A stretch of DNA of 64,000 nucleotides from the NCBI GenBank assembly GCA_031551275.1, contig JAVBNX010000004.1:240311-304310 (forward strand), in the 5' to 3' direction. Position 1 is the first letter of the stretch. Each line of letters begins with the position of its first letter. Both the position numbers and the translations under genes were made by a program. The DNA is from JAVBMJ01 sp031551275 (lineage in GTDB: Bacteria > Bacteroidota > Bacteroidia > Bacteroidales > Rikenellaceae). Positions 1 through 8,791 of this stretch are shown here, piece by piece. A model generated the notes under the pieces. That model was not told the DNA's origin. It worked only from the letters and a program-made list of their open reading frames with translations, and did no database searches.

Positions 1-867
1 ATATTCCGCGAGATTACCCCGCTCACGCCGGAGAACTGCTTTATCCTGATGGACCGGACCAAGGGAGAGTTCAATTATCCGCTGCACGTGCACCATGTGT
101 ATGAACTCAACTATGTCCAGGGCGCATCGGGCGCGCAGCGCATCGTGGGCGATTCGATAGAGGAGATAGAGGATTTCGACCTGGTCCTGGTTACCAACCC
201 CGACCTGGAGCACGCCTGGTTCAACCACCGGTGCGAATCGAACTGCATCCGCGAGATTACCATCCAGTTCCATCCCGAACTGCTCGATGCCAACCTTTTG
301 AACCGTACCCAGTTCAAGCCGATACAAAAGATGTTCGAGGCGGCCGAGAAGGGTTTGGCCTTCCCGCGCCAAACGATCGAGACCGTCCGCCCGCGGCTGG
401 AGAACCTCTGCAATACCCGGGGATTCTACTCCGTGCTCGAGTTCTTGGAGGTACTCTACGCCCTTTCGCTCTCCACCTCGGTCCGCACGCTGGCCAGCGC
501 CGCCTTCGTAAGCCGCGAAGACAACAACGACAGCCGCCGCATCAACAAGGTCACGGACTACATGAACAAGAACTACGACAAGAACATCCGTCTTGCCGAG
601 GTAGCGGCGCTGATCAACATGAGCGAAGTGGCGTTCTGCCGTTTTTTCCGTAAACGCACCAGCAAAAGCCCGATCGAATACCTCAACGATATACGCATCG
701 GGATGGCTACGCGCCAACTGGCGGATACGGCAAAGCCCATTTCGGAGATCTGTTTCCTGTGCGGATTCAACAACCTCTCCAATTTCAACCGCTGTTTTTA
801 CAAGAAGAAGGGGTGCACCCCCTCTGAATTCAGGCGCCGTTTCCTGCTGACCCGGCAGATCATTTAA
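1..867 (+). CDS. AraC-family transcriptional regulator (5' end outside window)
   Basis: The reading frame is open from base 1, and the residues before the first in-window ATG (base 49) look like coding sequence, so the true start lies upstream. The N-terminal part resembles an AraC-type cupin sensor (histidine pair in HVHHV, then a beta-rich stretch). The C-terminal ~100 residues hold two HTH motifs: first around EVAALINMSEVAFCRFF, second around ISEICFLCGFNNLSNFNRCF, ending in the usual GCTPSEFRR. It is a soluble one-component regulator, not a hybrid two-component system. Its position just upstream of a co-oriented SusC/SusD locus, with repeated motifs in the spacer, suggests it controls that locus. 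The ligand, probably a sugar, is not readable from sequence. Confidence 0.9.
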   Translation: MFREITPLTPENCFILMDRTKGEFNYPLHVHHVYELNYVQGASGAQRIVGDSIEEIEDFDLVLVTNPDLEHAWFNHRCESNCIREITIQFHPELLDANLLNRTQFKPIQKMFEAAEKGLAFPRQTIETVRPRLENLCNTRGFYSVLEFLEVLYALSLSTSVRTLASAAFVSREDNNDSRRINKVTDYMNKNYDKNIRLAEVAALINMSEVAFCRFFRKRTSKSPIEYLNDIRIGMATRQLADTAKPISEICFLCGFNNLSNFNRCFYKKKGCTPSEFRRRFLLTRQII

Positions 868-955
868 ATGGTAAGGACGTCATGGCGGAACGTTGCCGTT
901 TTGCGCCGCCTGCGCGGGCGGCTTATGATTTTTGCACCTTTTCCGGAAAAAGGGC

Positions 956-1009
956 GGTTAAAAAAGTACCGGTAAAAATACGGATTTTATCAGAGGTAAA
1001 AATAGTACC
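956..1009 (+). repeat. Repeated operator-like motifs, candidate AraC site
   Basis: GGTTAAAAAAGTACC (956-970) and GGTAAAAATAGTACC (995-1009) match at 13 of 15 bases. A third GGTAAAAATA lies at 971-980. The two exact GGTAAAAATA copies (971 and 995) are 24 bp apart, near two helical turns, as is common for AraC-type direct-repeat operators. Binding by the upstream AraC protein is inferred. Confidence 0.5.
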
Positions 1010-1227
1010 ATTAATGGATAATTTTAAAGTAGCGAGGTTTTGGGCAGAGAGTAATTTTACATTCTGAAAGTGCGCTATCCCGCATTCAGGGTCACTCAGA
1101 CAATCTCGAAACCCAATACTAACCAAAAACCTAAGACGCTACTGAGCCTATGCACAAACTCAACGATCCCATCTTCCGACAGGCGTTCAAGCCTGCTCTA
1201 ATCGTACAACAGAAAAATCAAAAATCG

Positions 1228-1253
1228 ACAAGTTTGCCGGACAAGTTTGCCGG
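1228..1253 (+). repeat. Tandem 13-bp direct repeat before SusC
   Basis: ACAAGTTTGCCGG occurs twice without a gap (1228-1240 and 1241-1253), 46-71 bases before the SusC start. It could be a protein site, part of the promoter (each copy contains TTTG), or a 5' leader element. Confidence 0.6.
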
Positions 1254-1298
1254 GAAGATTTGTGATTATTTATCCCAACCAAAATAATTCACGAACGT

Positions 1299-4200
1299 AT
1301 GAAAAAAAGTTTTCTTGAATGCAGGGGGAACCATGCTTCAGCCGGACGCAGCAAACTCGGGTTGCCGGGGTTATTGCTGGCCGCACTGTTTTGTGTATTC
1401 GGAACGCTGCACGCGCAAGCACAGATCCAGGTCAAGGGTGTGGTCAAAGATGCCGCCGGTAAGCCTGTTGTAGGCGCCACCGTAGTTGTCGATGGGACCA
1501 CTACCGGCACCTCGACCAATGCCAACGGCTCTTTTTCGATCTCCGTACCTGCCAAAGAGTCGGTACTTAAAGTCTCTTTCATAGGTTTTGCCACCCAGGA
1601 TGTCGCCGTCGGAGGCAGGACCCAGCTCAACGTCACACTCGAAGAGGAGTACAGCCGCCTCGACGAAGTGGTGGTCGTAGGTTACGGTACCATGAAACGC
1701 CGCGATATATCGGGCTCGGTAGCCTCGATAAGCGGCAAGGAGTTGTTGAAAGGGAATCCTTCCAGCGTCAACCAGGCCCTCCAGGGTAAGAGTGCCGGTG
1801 TGCAGGTCAACCAGAGCGACGGCGCGCCCGGCGCAGGCGTGAGCCTGACCATCCGCGGCGCCAACTCGATCAAGACGAGCACGGAGCCCCTTTATGTCGT
1901 CGACGGGATACCTTTCGACGCCGGCACCACGCCTACCAGCGGCGCCAACGAGAACAACAACCAAAGCACCAACCCCCTGTCGCTGATCAACCCCAACGAC
2001 ATCGAATCGATCGAGGTGCTCAAGGATGCCTCCGCAACGGCTATTTACGGTTCGCGCGGCGCCAACGGCGTGGTACTTATTACCACCAAGAAGGGCTCCG
2101 ACGGGCAGACCCATGTGGAGTTCAACAGCAACGTTACCTTCTCGACCCTGGGCAAAGAGATCCGGATGCTCAACGGGTACGAATTCGCCATGTTCAATAA
2201 CGAAGCCACCCTTTTCTCCTCCACCTACGACGGGAAGGCGTTCGGCGGCCTGCCCTACTCGGGCACATGGAAATACCCGCAGGGCACGGGCGGCAAGGGC
2301 GATTACTCCCCCAAACCCGAAGACTACCTCAGCCCCGGCTATTACGAAGACGCCTACGGCAACAAGGAGTGGGTCGAAGACACCGACTGGCAGAAAGAGA
2401 TCTACCAGCAAGGCATCTCCCAGGAGTACAACCTGAGCGTGAGCGGCGGCACCGAAAAGGGCTACTTCTCCTTCTCGGGCAACTACACCGACCAGGTGGG
2501 GATTATCAAGAACTCGGGCTACTCGCGCTATTCGATGCGCGCCAATGTAGGGCGCCAGGTGTACGACTGGCTGGAACTGGGCATGAACATCAACTATTCG
2601 CACTCGAGCACCGATTTCCAGAAGACCAATTCTCACGATTACAGTATCATCCGTGCGGCGATGCTCTATCCCCCCACGATCTACGCCGACGACAACTCGA
2701 TCGACGACCAACTCTCGCTGATGTGGCTGTCGGCCAACCCGCGCACCTATGTCAAGGAGGCTAAGGACAACATCCTCTCCAATACGACTTTCTCATCGGC
2801 ATTCGCCAGCGTCAGGATCCTCGACAACCTCCGTTTCCGCCAGAACATCGGTATCAGCTATTACTCGCATGATCGCGGCACCTATTACAGCCGCCTGACG
2901 GGCGAAGGCAAGCTGGCCCTCGGGCGCGGCGGCCAGTCGAACCGAAACGGTTTGAACAAGACTTTCGAATCGATCCTTACGTTCGAGGACAAGTTCAACG
3001 ACAAGCACTACCTGAACGTCGTGGGCGGGTTTACGGTGGAGTCCGCCGAATGGAGGTGGAAATCCATGACCGCATCGGACTTCCCGACCGATTTGACCCG
3101 TGAGTACGACATGGGAGCCGCCCTTACGCACGACACCCCCGACACGGGCTACGAGGAGCAGATGCTCATCTCGCTGCTCGCCAGGGCCAACTATGTGTTC
3201 AACGACCGTTACATCGCCACCGTTTCGATGCGCCGCGACGGTTCGAGCCACTTCGTGAAAGGCAACAAGTTCGCGAACTTCTTCTCGGGAGCCGTAGCCT
3301 GGAGGCTTTCGGAAGAGCAGTTCATCAAAGACCTCCGCGTATTCAGCAACCTCAAACTGCGCGCGAGCGCCGGACAGACCGGTAACCAGGGTATCGCCGC
3401 GTACGCTACCATGGAGGAGCTCCGCGTTTCGAACTATCCATTCGGCGGCGTTCTTAACAGCGGATTCGACCTCAACACCGGCAAGGGCGCCATCAACCCC
3501 AACCTGAAATGGGAGACCACCGACCAGTACAACGTGGGCCTCGACATGGGGCTTTGGGACGGAAGGCTGAACTTTACCTTTGATATATACAAGAAAAAGA
3601 CCCGCGACCTGCTCCAGGCCATCAAGACCCCCTCGTCTTCGGGTTATGACATCAAAATGGTCAATTTCGGCAACGTGACCAACGAAGGCATCGAGATCGC
3701 CGCCGACTTCAATGTGTTCAAGAAGGGCAACCTGCGGTGGAACATCAACGCCAACATCTCCTTCAACCGCAACCGCATGGGCGGCCTTCCGAGCGACCAG
3801 TACGCCCAAAGGCTCTGGTCGGCCTACGATGACGTGTTCGTGCAGCGCAACGGCCTGCCCATCGGCGCGATCATGGGTTGGGTCGAGGACGGTTATTACG
3901 ACAACGTGGCCGAGGTCCTCTCCGACCCGGCCAATGCCGACCTGCTCAAGACCGCCAAACCCGAAGCGGCCGCCCAGAGGTTCGTGGGCGAGATCAAGTA
4001 CAGGGATATGGACGGCGTGCCGGGCATCAACGAGGGCGACCGCACGATCATCGGCGATACGAACCCCGACTTTATCTACGGTATTACCAACAACTTTACC
4101 TGGAAGAACATCAACTTCAGTTTCTTCCTGCAGGGCGTACAGGGCAACGACATCTTCAATGCCAACAACACCAACATCACGATGAACCCCGCGGCCAACA

Positions 4201-4556
4201 TTACCGCCGATGCCTATTACAAGCGCTGGACTCCCGAAAACAAAGCCGGCGCCGAATGGCCCCGTGCCACGACCGCCGAAACCCGCGTGATGAGGCTTTC
4301 GAACCGCTACATCGAGGACGGTTCATACCTCAAGCTGAAGAATGTAACCCTCGGCTACACGCTGTATCCCAAATTCAAGGGTATTACGAGCATCAACGTC
4401 TACGCAAGCGCCTCCAACCTCCTTACGATTACCGGTTACAGCTGGTTCGATCCGGACGTGAACGCTTTCGGCGGCGACGTTACCCGCCGGGGTGTGGACC
4501 TCTATTCCTACCCGAGCAGCCGCAATTTCTCCCTCGGAGTCAAAATAGTATTCTAA
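1299..4556 (+). CDS. SusC/RagA-type TonB-dependent outer-membrane transporter (PUL1)
   Basis: This 1085-residue outer-membrane protein would import oligosaccharides using TonB energy, with its SusD partner as lid. A signal sequence ends near HAQAQ (about residue 40). A carboxypeptidase-D-like beta-sandwich follows (VKGVVKDAAGKPVVGATV), then the TonB-box-like stretch DEVVVVGYGT, a plug domain (GANSIKTSTEPLYVVDGIP; ATAIYGSRGANGVVLITTK) and a ~800-residue barrel ending in aromatic-rich FSLGVKIVF, as usual for barrel C-termini. Length is typical of the family. It is the first gene of the locus, 21 bases before SusD. Substrate specificity cannot be read from the sequence; the neighbouring enzymes point to a mannose/glucose-containing polysaccharide. 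Confidence 0.96.
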   Translation: MKKSFLECRGNHASAGRSKLGLPGLLLAALFCVFGTLHAQAQIQVKGVVKDAAGKPVVGATVVVDGTTTGTSTNANGSFSISVPAKESVLKVSFIGFATQDVAVGGRTQLNVTLEEEYSRLDEVVVVGYGTMKRRDISGSVASISGKELLKGNPSSVNQALQGKSAGVQVNQSDGAPGAGVSLTIRGANSIKTSTEPLYVVDGIPFDAGTTPTSGANENNNQSTNPLSLINPNDIESIEVLKDASATAIYGSRGANGVVLITTKKGSDGQTHVEFNSNVTFSTLGKEIRMLNGYEFAMFNNEATLFSSTYDGKAFGGLPYSGTWKYPQGTGGKGDYSPKPEDYLSPGYYEDAYGNKEWVEDTDWQKEIYQQGISQEYNLSVSGGTEKGYFSFSGNYTDQVGIIKNSGYSRYSMRANVGRQVYDWLELGMNINYSHSSTDFQKTNSHDYSIIRAAMLYPPTIYADDNSIDDQLSLMWLSANPRTYVKEAKDNILSNTTFSSAFASVRILDNLRFRQNIGISYYSHDRGTYYSRLTGEGKLALGRGGQSNRNGLNKTFESILTFEDKFNDKHYLNVVGGFTVESAEWRWKSMTASDFPTDLTREYDMGAALTHDTPDTGYEEQMLISLLARANYVFNDRYIATVSMRRDGSSHFVKGNKFANFFSGAVAWRLSEEQFIKDLRVFSNLKLRASAGQTGNQGIAAYATMEELRVSNYPFGGVLNSGFDLNTGKGAINPNLKWETTDQYNVGLDMGLWDGRLNFTFDIYKKKTRDLLQAIKTPSSSGYDIKMVNFGNVTNEGIEIAADFNVFKKGNLRWNINANISFNRNRMGGLPSDQYAQRLWSAYDDVFVQRNGLPIGAIMGWVEDGYYDNVAEVLSDPANADLLKTAKPEAAAQRFVGEIKYRDMDGVPGINEGDRTIIGDTNPDFIYGITNNFTWKNINFSFFLQGVQGNDIFNANNTNITMNPAANITADAYYKRWTPENKAGAEWPRATTAETRVMRLSNRYIEDGSYLKLKNVTLGYTLYPKFKGITSINVYASASNLLTITGYSWFDPDVNAFGGDVTRRGVDLYSYPSSRNFSLGVKIVF

Positions 4557-4577
4557 TCAGTCAAAACTAGAAATGCC

Positions 4578-6338
4578 ATGAAAAAATACTTCAAAATAAT
4601 CGCCACGACAGGGCTTTGCCTGATGTTGGCCGGGGCATTTACCTCCTGCGAAGACTGGCTCGAGGAGAAACCCCACGATTTCATCGGTCCGACGATGCTC
4701 GAAGGATCGGACGCAAGCGCCAAAATGTGGGTTGTGGGTGCATACAACAAGTTCCAGACGGAGCTCTTCATCTGGGCCAACTGGCCCCGCGGCGTGGAGC
4801 TCGACAACGACTACATTACCGGCCCGAGCTGGGCTCTCAAGCACATCGGTTCGGGTAACTTCCTGAGCGAGCCTTCGCAGCAGGCCGACCCGATCTGGAA
4901 AGGTCCCTACCGGATCATCAATGCCGCCAACAACGCCATCGAGCAGATCGAGGATATGAGCGGGCTCTCGGACAGCTATTACAAGAACGCGCTGGGCGAG
5001 CTCTATACGATGAAAGCGTGGGCATACTTCATCCTTGTACGTGCTTTCGGCGAGGTGCCCATCTATTACACTTCGATCAATTCCGGTACAGACGCCCACC
5101 AGCCCCGCCGTCCGGTGCAGGAGGTCTATGAGCACATCATCGACCTGCTCGACCAGGCCAAGGACATGTGTTACAAGAACACCGACAGCCAGTGGGAAAA
5201 ATACCACATCTCCGCGGGTACGGCCGCCGGCCTGTTGGCAAAGGTCTATGCCACGATCGCCTCGAGCGCCCTTCCCAGCGGAAAATTGACCGTCAAAACC
5301 GGTCAGGCCTTCAAGATGGAAGAGGTGGACGGCCAGCAGGTCATGGTGCTGCTCAATCCCACCCCCTTCACCTTTGACAAGACCACGGTCGACGGAGTGG
5401 AGTCGTTCGACCCGGCCGAGTATTTCGGATTGGCGCGCAACATGGCAAAAGACGTGATGGACGGCGATTACGGCACCTTCGAGCTGGTCTCCTACGACGA
5501 GCTCTGGGTAAAGGACAGGGACACCCGCGAGCACATGTGGTCGCACCAGACCAGGAGCGACGACGGTACTTTCGGCATCATCTACGGTCCGTCCTATTGC
5601 GGCCAGACGGATGCTTCGGGCTATGTGGTCTACGGGATGCACTTTGCCAACCGCGACCATTGGTACAAGATCTTCGAAGAGAAGGACTACCGCATCGAGA
5701 AGGGCGTGCAGCACATCTGGAAAATGTACAACCAGGCCACCAACTACAATGCCGGCTCGTACTATCCCGACAATGCCAAGTACAGGATGATGGCCACCGG
5801 CAGGGACATGAGTGGCGTCAAAGTGGCCGACCCCGTGGCGCCCTACAACGACGGCTTTGATTACACCTATTCGGTTTCCGACCAGTATCTTGCCTACACG
5901 ACCAAATACATGGACGTTACCGACCGCACCAAGAGCCGTACCGACGCCCAGTGGAGTTTCCTGCGCTACGCCGACGTGGTGCTGATCTTCGCCGAAGCCG
6001 ACAACGAGGTCAACTACCCGAGCACGGAAGCCCTCGAAGCGTTGAACAGCGTCCGCCGCCGCAGCAACGCCACAGAAGCTGCGTCCACCGATTTTGCATC
6101 CAAGGACGCTTTCCGCTCGGCTGTCTTCGAAGAGCGCGCCAAGGAGTTCGCTTGCGAGGCCGACCGCCGCTGGGACCTGATCCGCTGGGGCATCTATCTC
6201 GACGCGATGAACGCCATAGGCGGCTACGACGAGTGCGGCAACCTGAAGACGCGTACCCGCAAACACCTGCTGTTCCCCATTCCGCAGGATGAACTGCGCA
6301 CCAACGACAACATCGACGAGAATAATTTCGGTTGGTAG
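4578..6338 (+). CDS. SusD/RagB-type glycan-binding lipoprotein (PUL1)
   Basis: A 586-residue surface lipoprotein that would cap the SusC channel and bind glycan. The signal peptide ends in a lipobox with TSC (cysteine about residue 25), followed by EDWLEEKP, typical of SusD proteins. The helical TPR-like core shows ARG-type family stretches such as AEADNEVNYPS and a C-terminal FEERAKEFACEADRRWDLIRWG followed by HLLFPIPQDEL, both hallmark SusD/RagB sequences. It lies 21 bases after SusC and 37 bases before the third surface protein. Glycan-contact residues cannot be assigned without a structure. Confidence 0.96.
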   Translation: MKKYFKIIATTGLCLMLAGAFTSCEDWLEEKPHDFIGPTMLEGSDASAKMWVVGAYNKFQTELFIWANWPRGVELDNDYITGPSWALKHIGSGNFLSEPSQQADPIWKGPYRIINAANNAIEQIEDMSGLSDSYYKNALGELYTMKAWAYFILVRAFGEVPIYYTSINSGTDAHQPRRPVQEVYEHIIDLLDQAKDMCYKNTDSQWEKYHISAGTAAGLLAKVYATIASSALPSGKLTVKTGQAFKMEEVDGQQVMVLLNPTPFTFDKTTVDGVESFDPAEYFGLARNMAKDVMDGDYGTFELVSYDELWVKDRDTREHMWSHQTRSDDGTFGIIYGPSYCGQTDASGYVVYGMHFANRDHWYKIFEEKDYRIEKGVQHIWKMYNQATNYNAGSYYPDNAKYRMMATGRDMSGVKVADPVAPYNDGFDYTYSVSDQYLAYTTKYMDVTDRTKSRTDAQWSFLRYADVVLIFAEADNEVNYPSTEALEALNSVRRRSNATEAASTDFASKDAFRSAVFEERAKEFACEADRRWDLIRWGIYLDAMNAIGGYDECGNLKTRTRKHLLFPIPQDELRTNDNIDENNFGW

Positions 6339-6375
6339 TAAACCGTTATCAATCTGAATAATAAAAAAAAAAGTT

Positions 6376-7593
6376 ATGAAAAGGATCCAATTCATATCCC
6401 TTGCCGTTCTTGCCTTCGCCCTCAGTTTGGGCGCATGCCAGGATGTGGTAACGTACGACGACGGTGGTTACGATCCCGAACCCAAAGCCAAAGGCGCTCC
6501 GGTAATCGAAGACATCGTGGCGATCCAAAACAGGGACAGCGTGATCTACGGCGGTGTCCTCGCGCAGACCATCGTGCTGCGCGGCGAGAACCTCAACGGC
6601 ATCAAGTCGATTAAGTTCAACGACGTGGCCGCGGACATCGAAGAGGCGTACGCCGCGGGTACTTTCCTGACGCTCTCCGTACCGCGTACCCTGCCCACCG
6701 AAATCAATAACCAGATCGTGCTGGAAACCACCAAGGGTACGGCTACGACCTCTTTTACCATCAACATTCCCGAGCTGGTGATCGACGGGCTGACCAACGA
6801 CTTCGTCATGCCCGGGAATACCACGCTGCTCAAGGGCGCCAACTTCGACATCTACGGCATCACCCCCACCGAAGGCCACATTACCATCAACGGCGCGCCC
6901 GTGGTCATCGTTTCGGTCCCCGACCTCTATACCCTGGAGGTCAAACTGCCCACTTCGGCCACCGCCGACTTCAACCAGACGATGAAGGTCTGGGGCAGCC
7001 AGTTGGACGAGAGCGAAGCCTACGAGCTTACAGTGCGCAAGTGCGACCAGTACCTCTCCAATCTCTCCGTCCCGACTACCGACAGGACCATATGGCCCTG
7101 GGGCTTTACCGGAGGAGACGCCATATCCGGGCGTACGGACGGAACCCACTCCGGCGACCCGAAACCGGGCAGCACGGTAATGGAGGGTTATTACCTGAGG
7201 TTCAACGCTACTGTCGGAGGCTGGAGCGACCGCCGTTTCTTCGACATGATGACCATCCCTATTACCAATGCCGATGCCCTGTCCCACATGGAGGACTACG
7301 ATTTGACCTTCGAGATACTTACCCAACTCCCCATCACGGCAAGACTGCAGGTCGAAGGAAGCACCAACTGGTATTTCCTGGGCGAACCTATCGACGACAC
7401 CAAGACCTTCACTACCGACGGCGAATGGGTAACCTACTCTTTCCCTGCCCTGCGGACCAATAACGGTCTGACCAATGGCGGCGAAGTGGGCGTCGTCCGC
7501 AAGACCGTTGCCATGGTATTCCTCGCCAGAAGCAACGACGGTATCCAGATGGACGTGAGCATGGCCAATTTCCGCCTGGTTAAGAAAAGGTAG
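6376..7593 (+). CDS. Surface glycan-binding lipoprotein with IPT/TIG domains (PUL1)
   Basis: This 405-residue protein begins with a lipoprotein signal (LSLGACQD). Residues ~35-210 read as two IPT/TIG-type immunoglobulin-like domains (GAPVIEDIVAIQNRDSV; LRGENLNGIKSIKFND; LLKGANFDIYGITP). The C-terminal ~200 residues form a beta-rich, tryptophan-containing domain ending in MDVSMANFRLVKK, the pattern of the SGBP-B/xyloglucan-binding-type proteins placed third in many PULs. It likely holds polysaccharide on the cell surface and has no catalytic motif. A terminator-like hairpin follows directly, so it closes the SusC-SusD-SGBP transport block, which may be expressed more strongly than the enzymes downstream. 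Confidence 0.85.
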   Translation: MKRIQFISLAVLAFALSLGACQDVVTYDDGGYDPEPKAKGAPVIEDIVAIQNRDSVIYGGVLAQTIVLRGENLNGIKSIKFNDVAADIEEAYAAGTFLTLSVPRTLPTEINNQIVLETTKGTATTSFTINIPELVIDGLTNDFVMPGNTTLLKGANFDIYGITPTEGHITINGAPVVIVSVPDLYTLEVKLPTSATADFNQTMKVWGSQLDESEAYELTVRKCDQYLSNLSVPTTDRTIWPWGFTGGDAISGRTDGTHSGDPKPGSTVMEGYYLRFNATVGGWSDRRFFDMMTIPITNADALSHMEDYDLTFEILTQLPITARLQVEGSTNWYFLGEPIDDTKTFTTDGEWVTYSFPALRTNNGLTNGGEVGVVRKTVAMVFLARSNDGIQMDVSMANFRLVKKR

Positions 7594-7615
7594 CGGCATC
7601 CGACGACAAAATCCC

Positions 7616-7653
7616 AAACCGGCAGCCTCCCTTCGGAGCAGGCTGCCGGTTTT
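7616..7653 (+). terminator. Intrinsic terminator/attenuator between transport and enzyme genes
   Basis: AAACCGGCAGCCT (7616-7628) pairs with AGGCTGCCGGTTT (7640-7652) around an 11-base loop, a 13-bp perfect stem whose right arm ends in a short T tract. No new plus-strand promoter is obvious before the next gene at 7672, so it may act as a partial terminator that lowers enzyme-gene transcription. Confidence 0.75.
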
Positions 7654-7671
7654 AAAGCAGAATTCAATACC

Positions 7672-8781
7672 ATGTTAAAAAAAGCATTTACGATGATCGC
7701 CATCGCCGCGGCCCTTGCGGCCTGCGGCGGCGATGAACCGGAAGGGCCCGAAAACGGGGAGAAGACCGAAAAGGTTACCGTCCATTTCGGCGTCAACCTC
7801 TCCGGCGGCGAGTTCGGCGGCAGGTATCCCGGTATCGACGGCCAACATTACGGCTATCCCGAGACCCAATGCCTCGATTATTTCAAGGCCAAGGGACTGT
7901 TGATGGTACGCCTTCCTTTCCGCTGGGAGAGGATCCAGCGCACGATGAACGGCGCGCTGGTGGCCGATGAGATCAGCAAGATCAAGAGTTTCGTGCAGGC
8001 CGCGCAGGACCGCGGGATGTATGTGATCCTCGATATGCACAATTTCGGGCGCTATTGCATCGGCGACGGGACGGATGTGAGCGAGTACCTGCGCATCGGC
8101 ACCCCGCAGATCTCGATAGCCAACTATTGCGACGTTTGGAAGAAGCTGGCCGCGGAGTTCAAGAACTACACCTGCATCTGGGCTTACGACATCATGAACG
8201 AGCCTTACGGGATGCTGGCCAACGTTCCCTGGCGCGACATCGCCCAGGAGGCGATCAACGCCATCCGCACGGTGGATACCAAGACCATGATCATGGTCAG
8301 CGGCGATTCATACAGCTCGGCAAGCCGCTGGCAGCAGGTAAGCGATAACCTCAAAACCCTGACCGACCCCAACGACAACCTGATATTCCAGGCCCACGTC
8401 TACTTCGACCAGGATGCCGGAGGCACCTACGAGGGCACTTACGAGCAGGAAGGGGCGTCGGCCAATGTGGGCGTGCAACGCCTTACGCCCTTCGTCAACT
8501 GGCTTAAGACCAATAAAAAGCGCGGGTTCGTCGGCGAATACGGCGTTCCGGCCGCTTACGACGGTACGTCCTATGACGCACGTTGGTCGACGGTGCTGGA
8601 GAACGCCCTGAAGTATCTGCAGGACAACGGCGTGAACGGCACCTACTGGTCGGCCGGACAGCGTTGGGGCACGGGCGAGATCATGGCCATCCAACCCCTG
8701 AACAACTATACGGTGGACAGGCCCCAGATGACCGTCCTGACCGAATACAAGACCGCCCAGCAGACGGTTTATATCAAATAG
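7672..8781 (+). CDS. GH5 endo-glycanase lipoprotein, copy 1
   Basis: A 369-residue family GH5 (beta/alpha)8-barrel enzyme. It has a lipoprotein signal with Cys18 (ALAACGG) and a short acidic linker, so it is probably surface- or periplasm-anchored. The general acid/base is Glu177 in MNEPYG and the nucleophile Glu289 in GEYG. Other family marks are VRLPFRWERI, LDMHNFGRY and AHVYFDQDAGGTY. The HNFGRY and Y-D-D-GTY stretches resemble endo-beta-1,4-glucanases of the GH5_5 type more than GH5_7 mannanases; this is recognition by eye, not a search. It is clearly paralogous to the GH5 at 11405. It would cut the backbone of the PUL1 substrate. It follows a terminator hairpin and is 10 bases from the GH2 gene. 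Confidence 0.88.
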   Translation: MLKKAFTMIAIAAALAACGGDEPEGPENGEKTEKVTVHFGVNLSGGEFGGRYPGIDGQHYGYPETQCLDYFKAKGLLMVRLPFRWERIQRTMNGALVADEISKIKSFVQAAQDRGMYVILDMHNFGRYCIGDGTDVSEYLRIGTPQISIANYCDVWKKLAAEFKNYTCIWAYDIMNEPYGMLANVPWRDIAQEAINAIRTVDTKTMIMVSGDSYSSASRWQQVSDNLKTLTDPNDNLIFQAHVYFDQDAGGTYEGTYEQEGASANVGVQRLTPFVNWLKTNKKRGFVGEYGVPAAYDGTSYDARWSTVLENALKYLQDNGVNGTYWSAGQRWGTGEIMAIQPLNNYTVDRPQMTVLTEYKTAQQTVYIK

Positions 8782-8791
8782 ACATTTTTAA

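Larger units (their letters stand above)
868..1298 (+). promoter_or_regulatory. Regulatory spacer upstream of PUL1
   Basis: This 431-base stretch has no convincing gene; a 61-codon frame at 882-1067 has no family-like features. It is more AT-rich than its flanks from about 955 onward. It contains a cluster of GGTAAAAATA-like repeats (956-1009), a 10-bp palindrome CCATTAATGG (1008-1017) and a tandem 13-bp repeat (1228-1253) just before SusC. I found no full TTTG/TAnnTTTG promoter, so an activator-dependent promoter is likely. Confidence 0.5.

Noticed and set aside
882..1067. 61-codon frame in the PUL1 regulatory spacer
   Set aside because: No conserved features; it overlaps the operator-like repeats and the sequence becomes AT-rich, unlike coding DNA here.
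1371..2711. Minus-strand open frame inside the first SusC gene
   Set aside because: Complement of a real gene with no recognisable domain.
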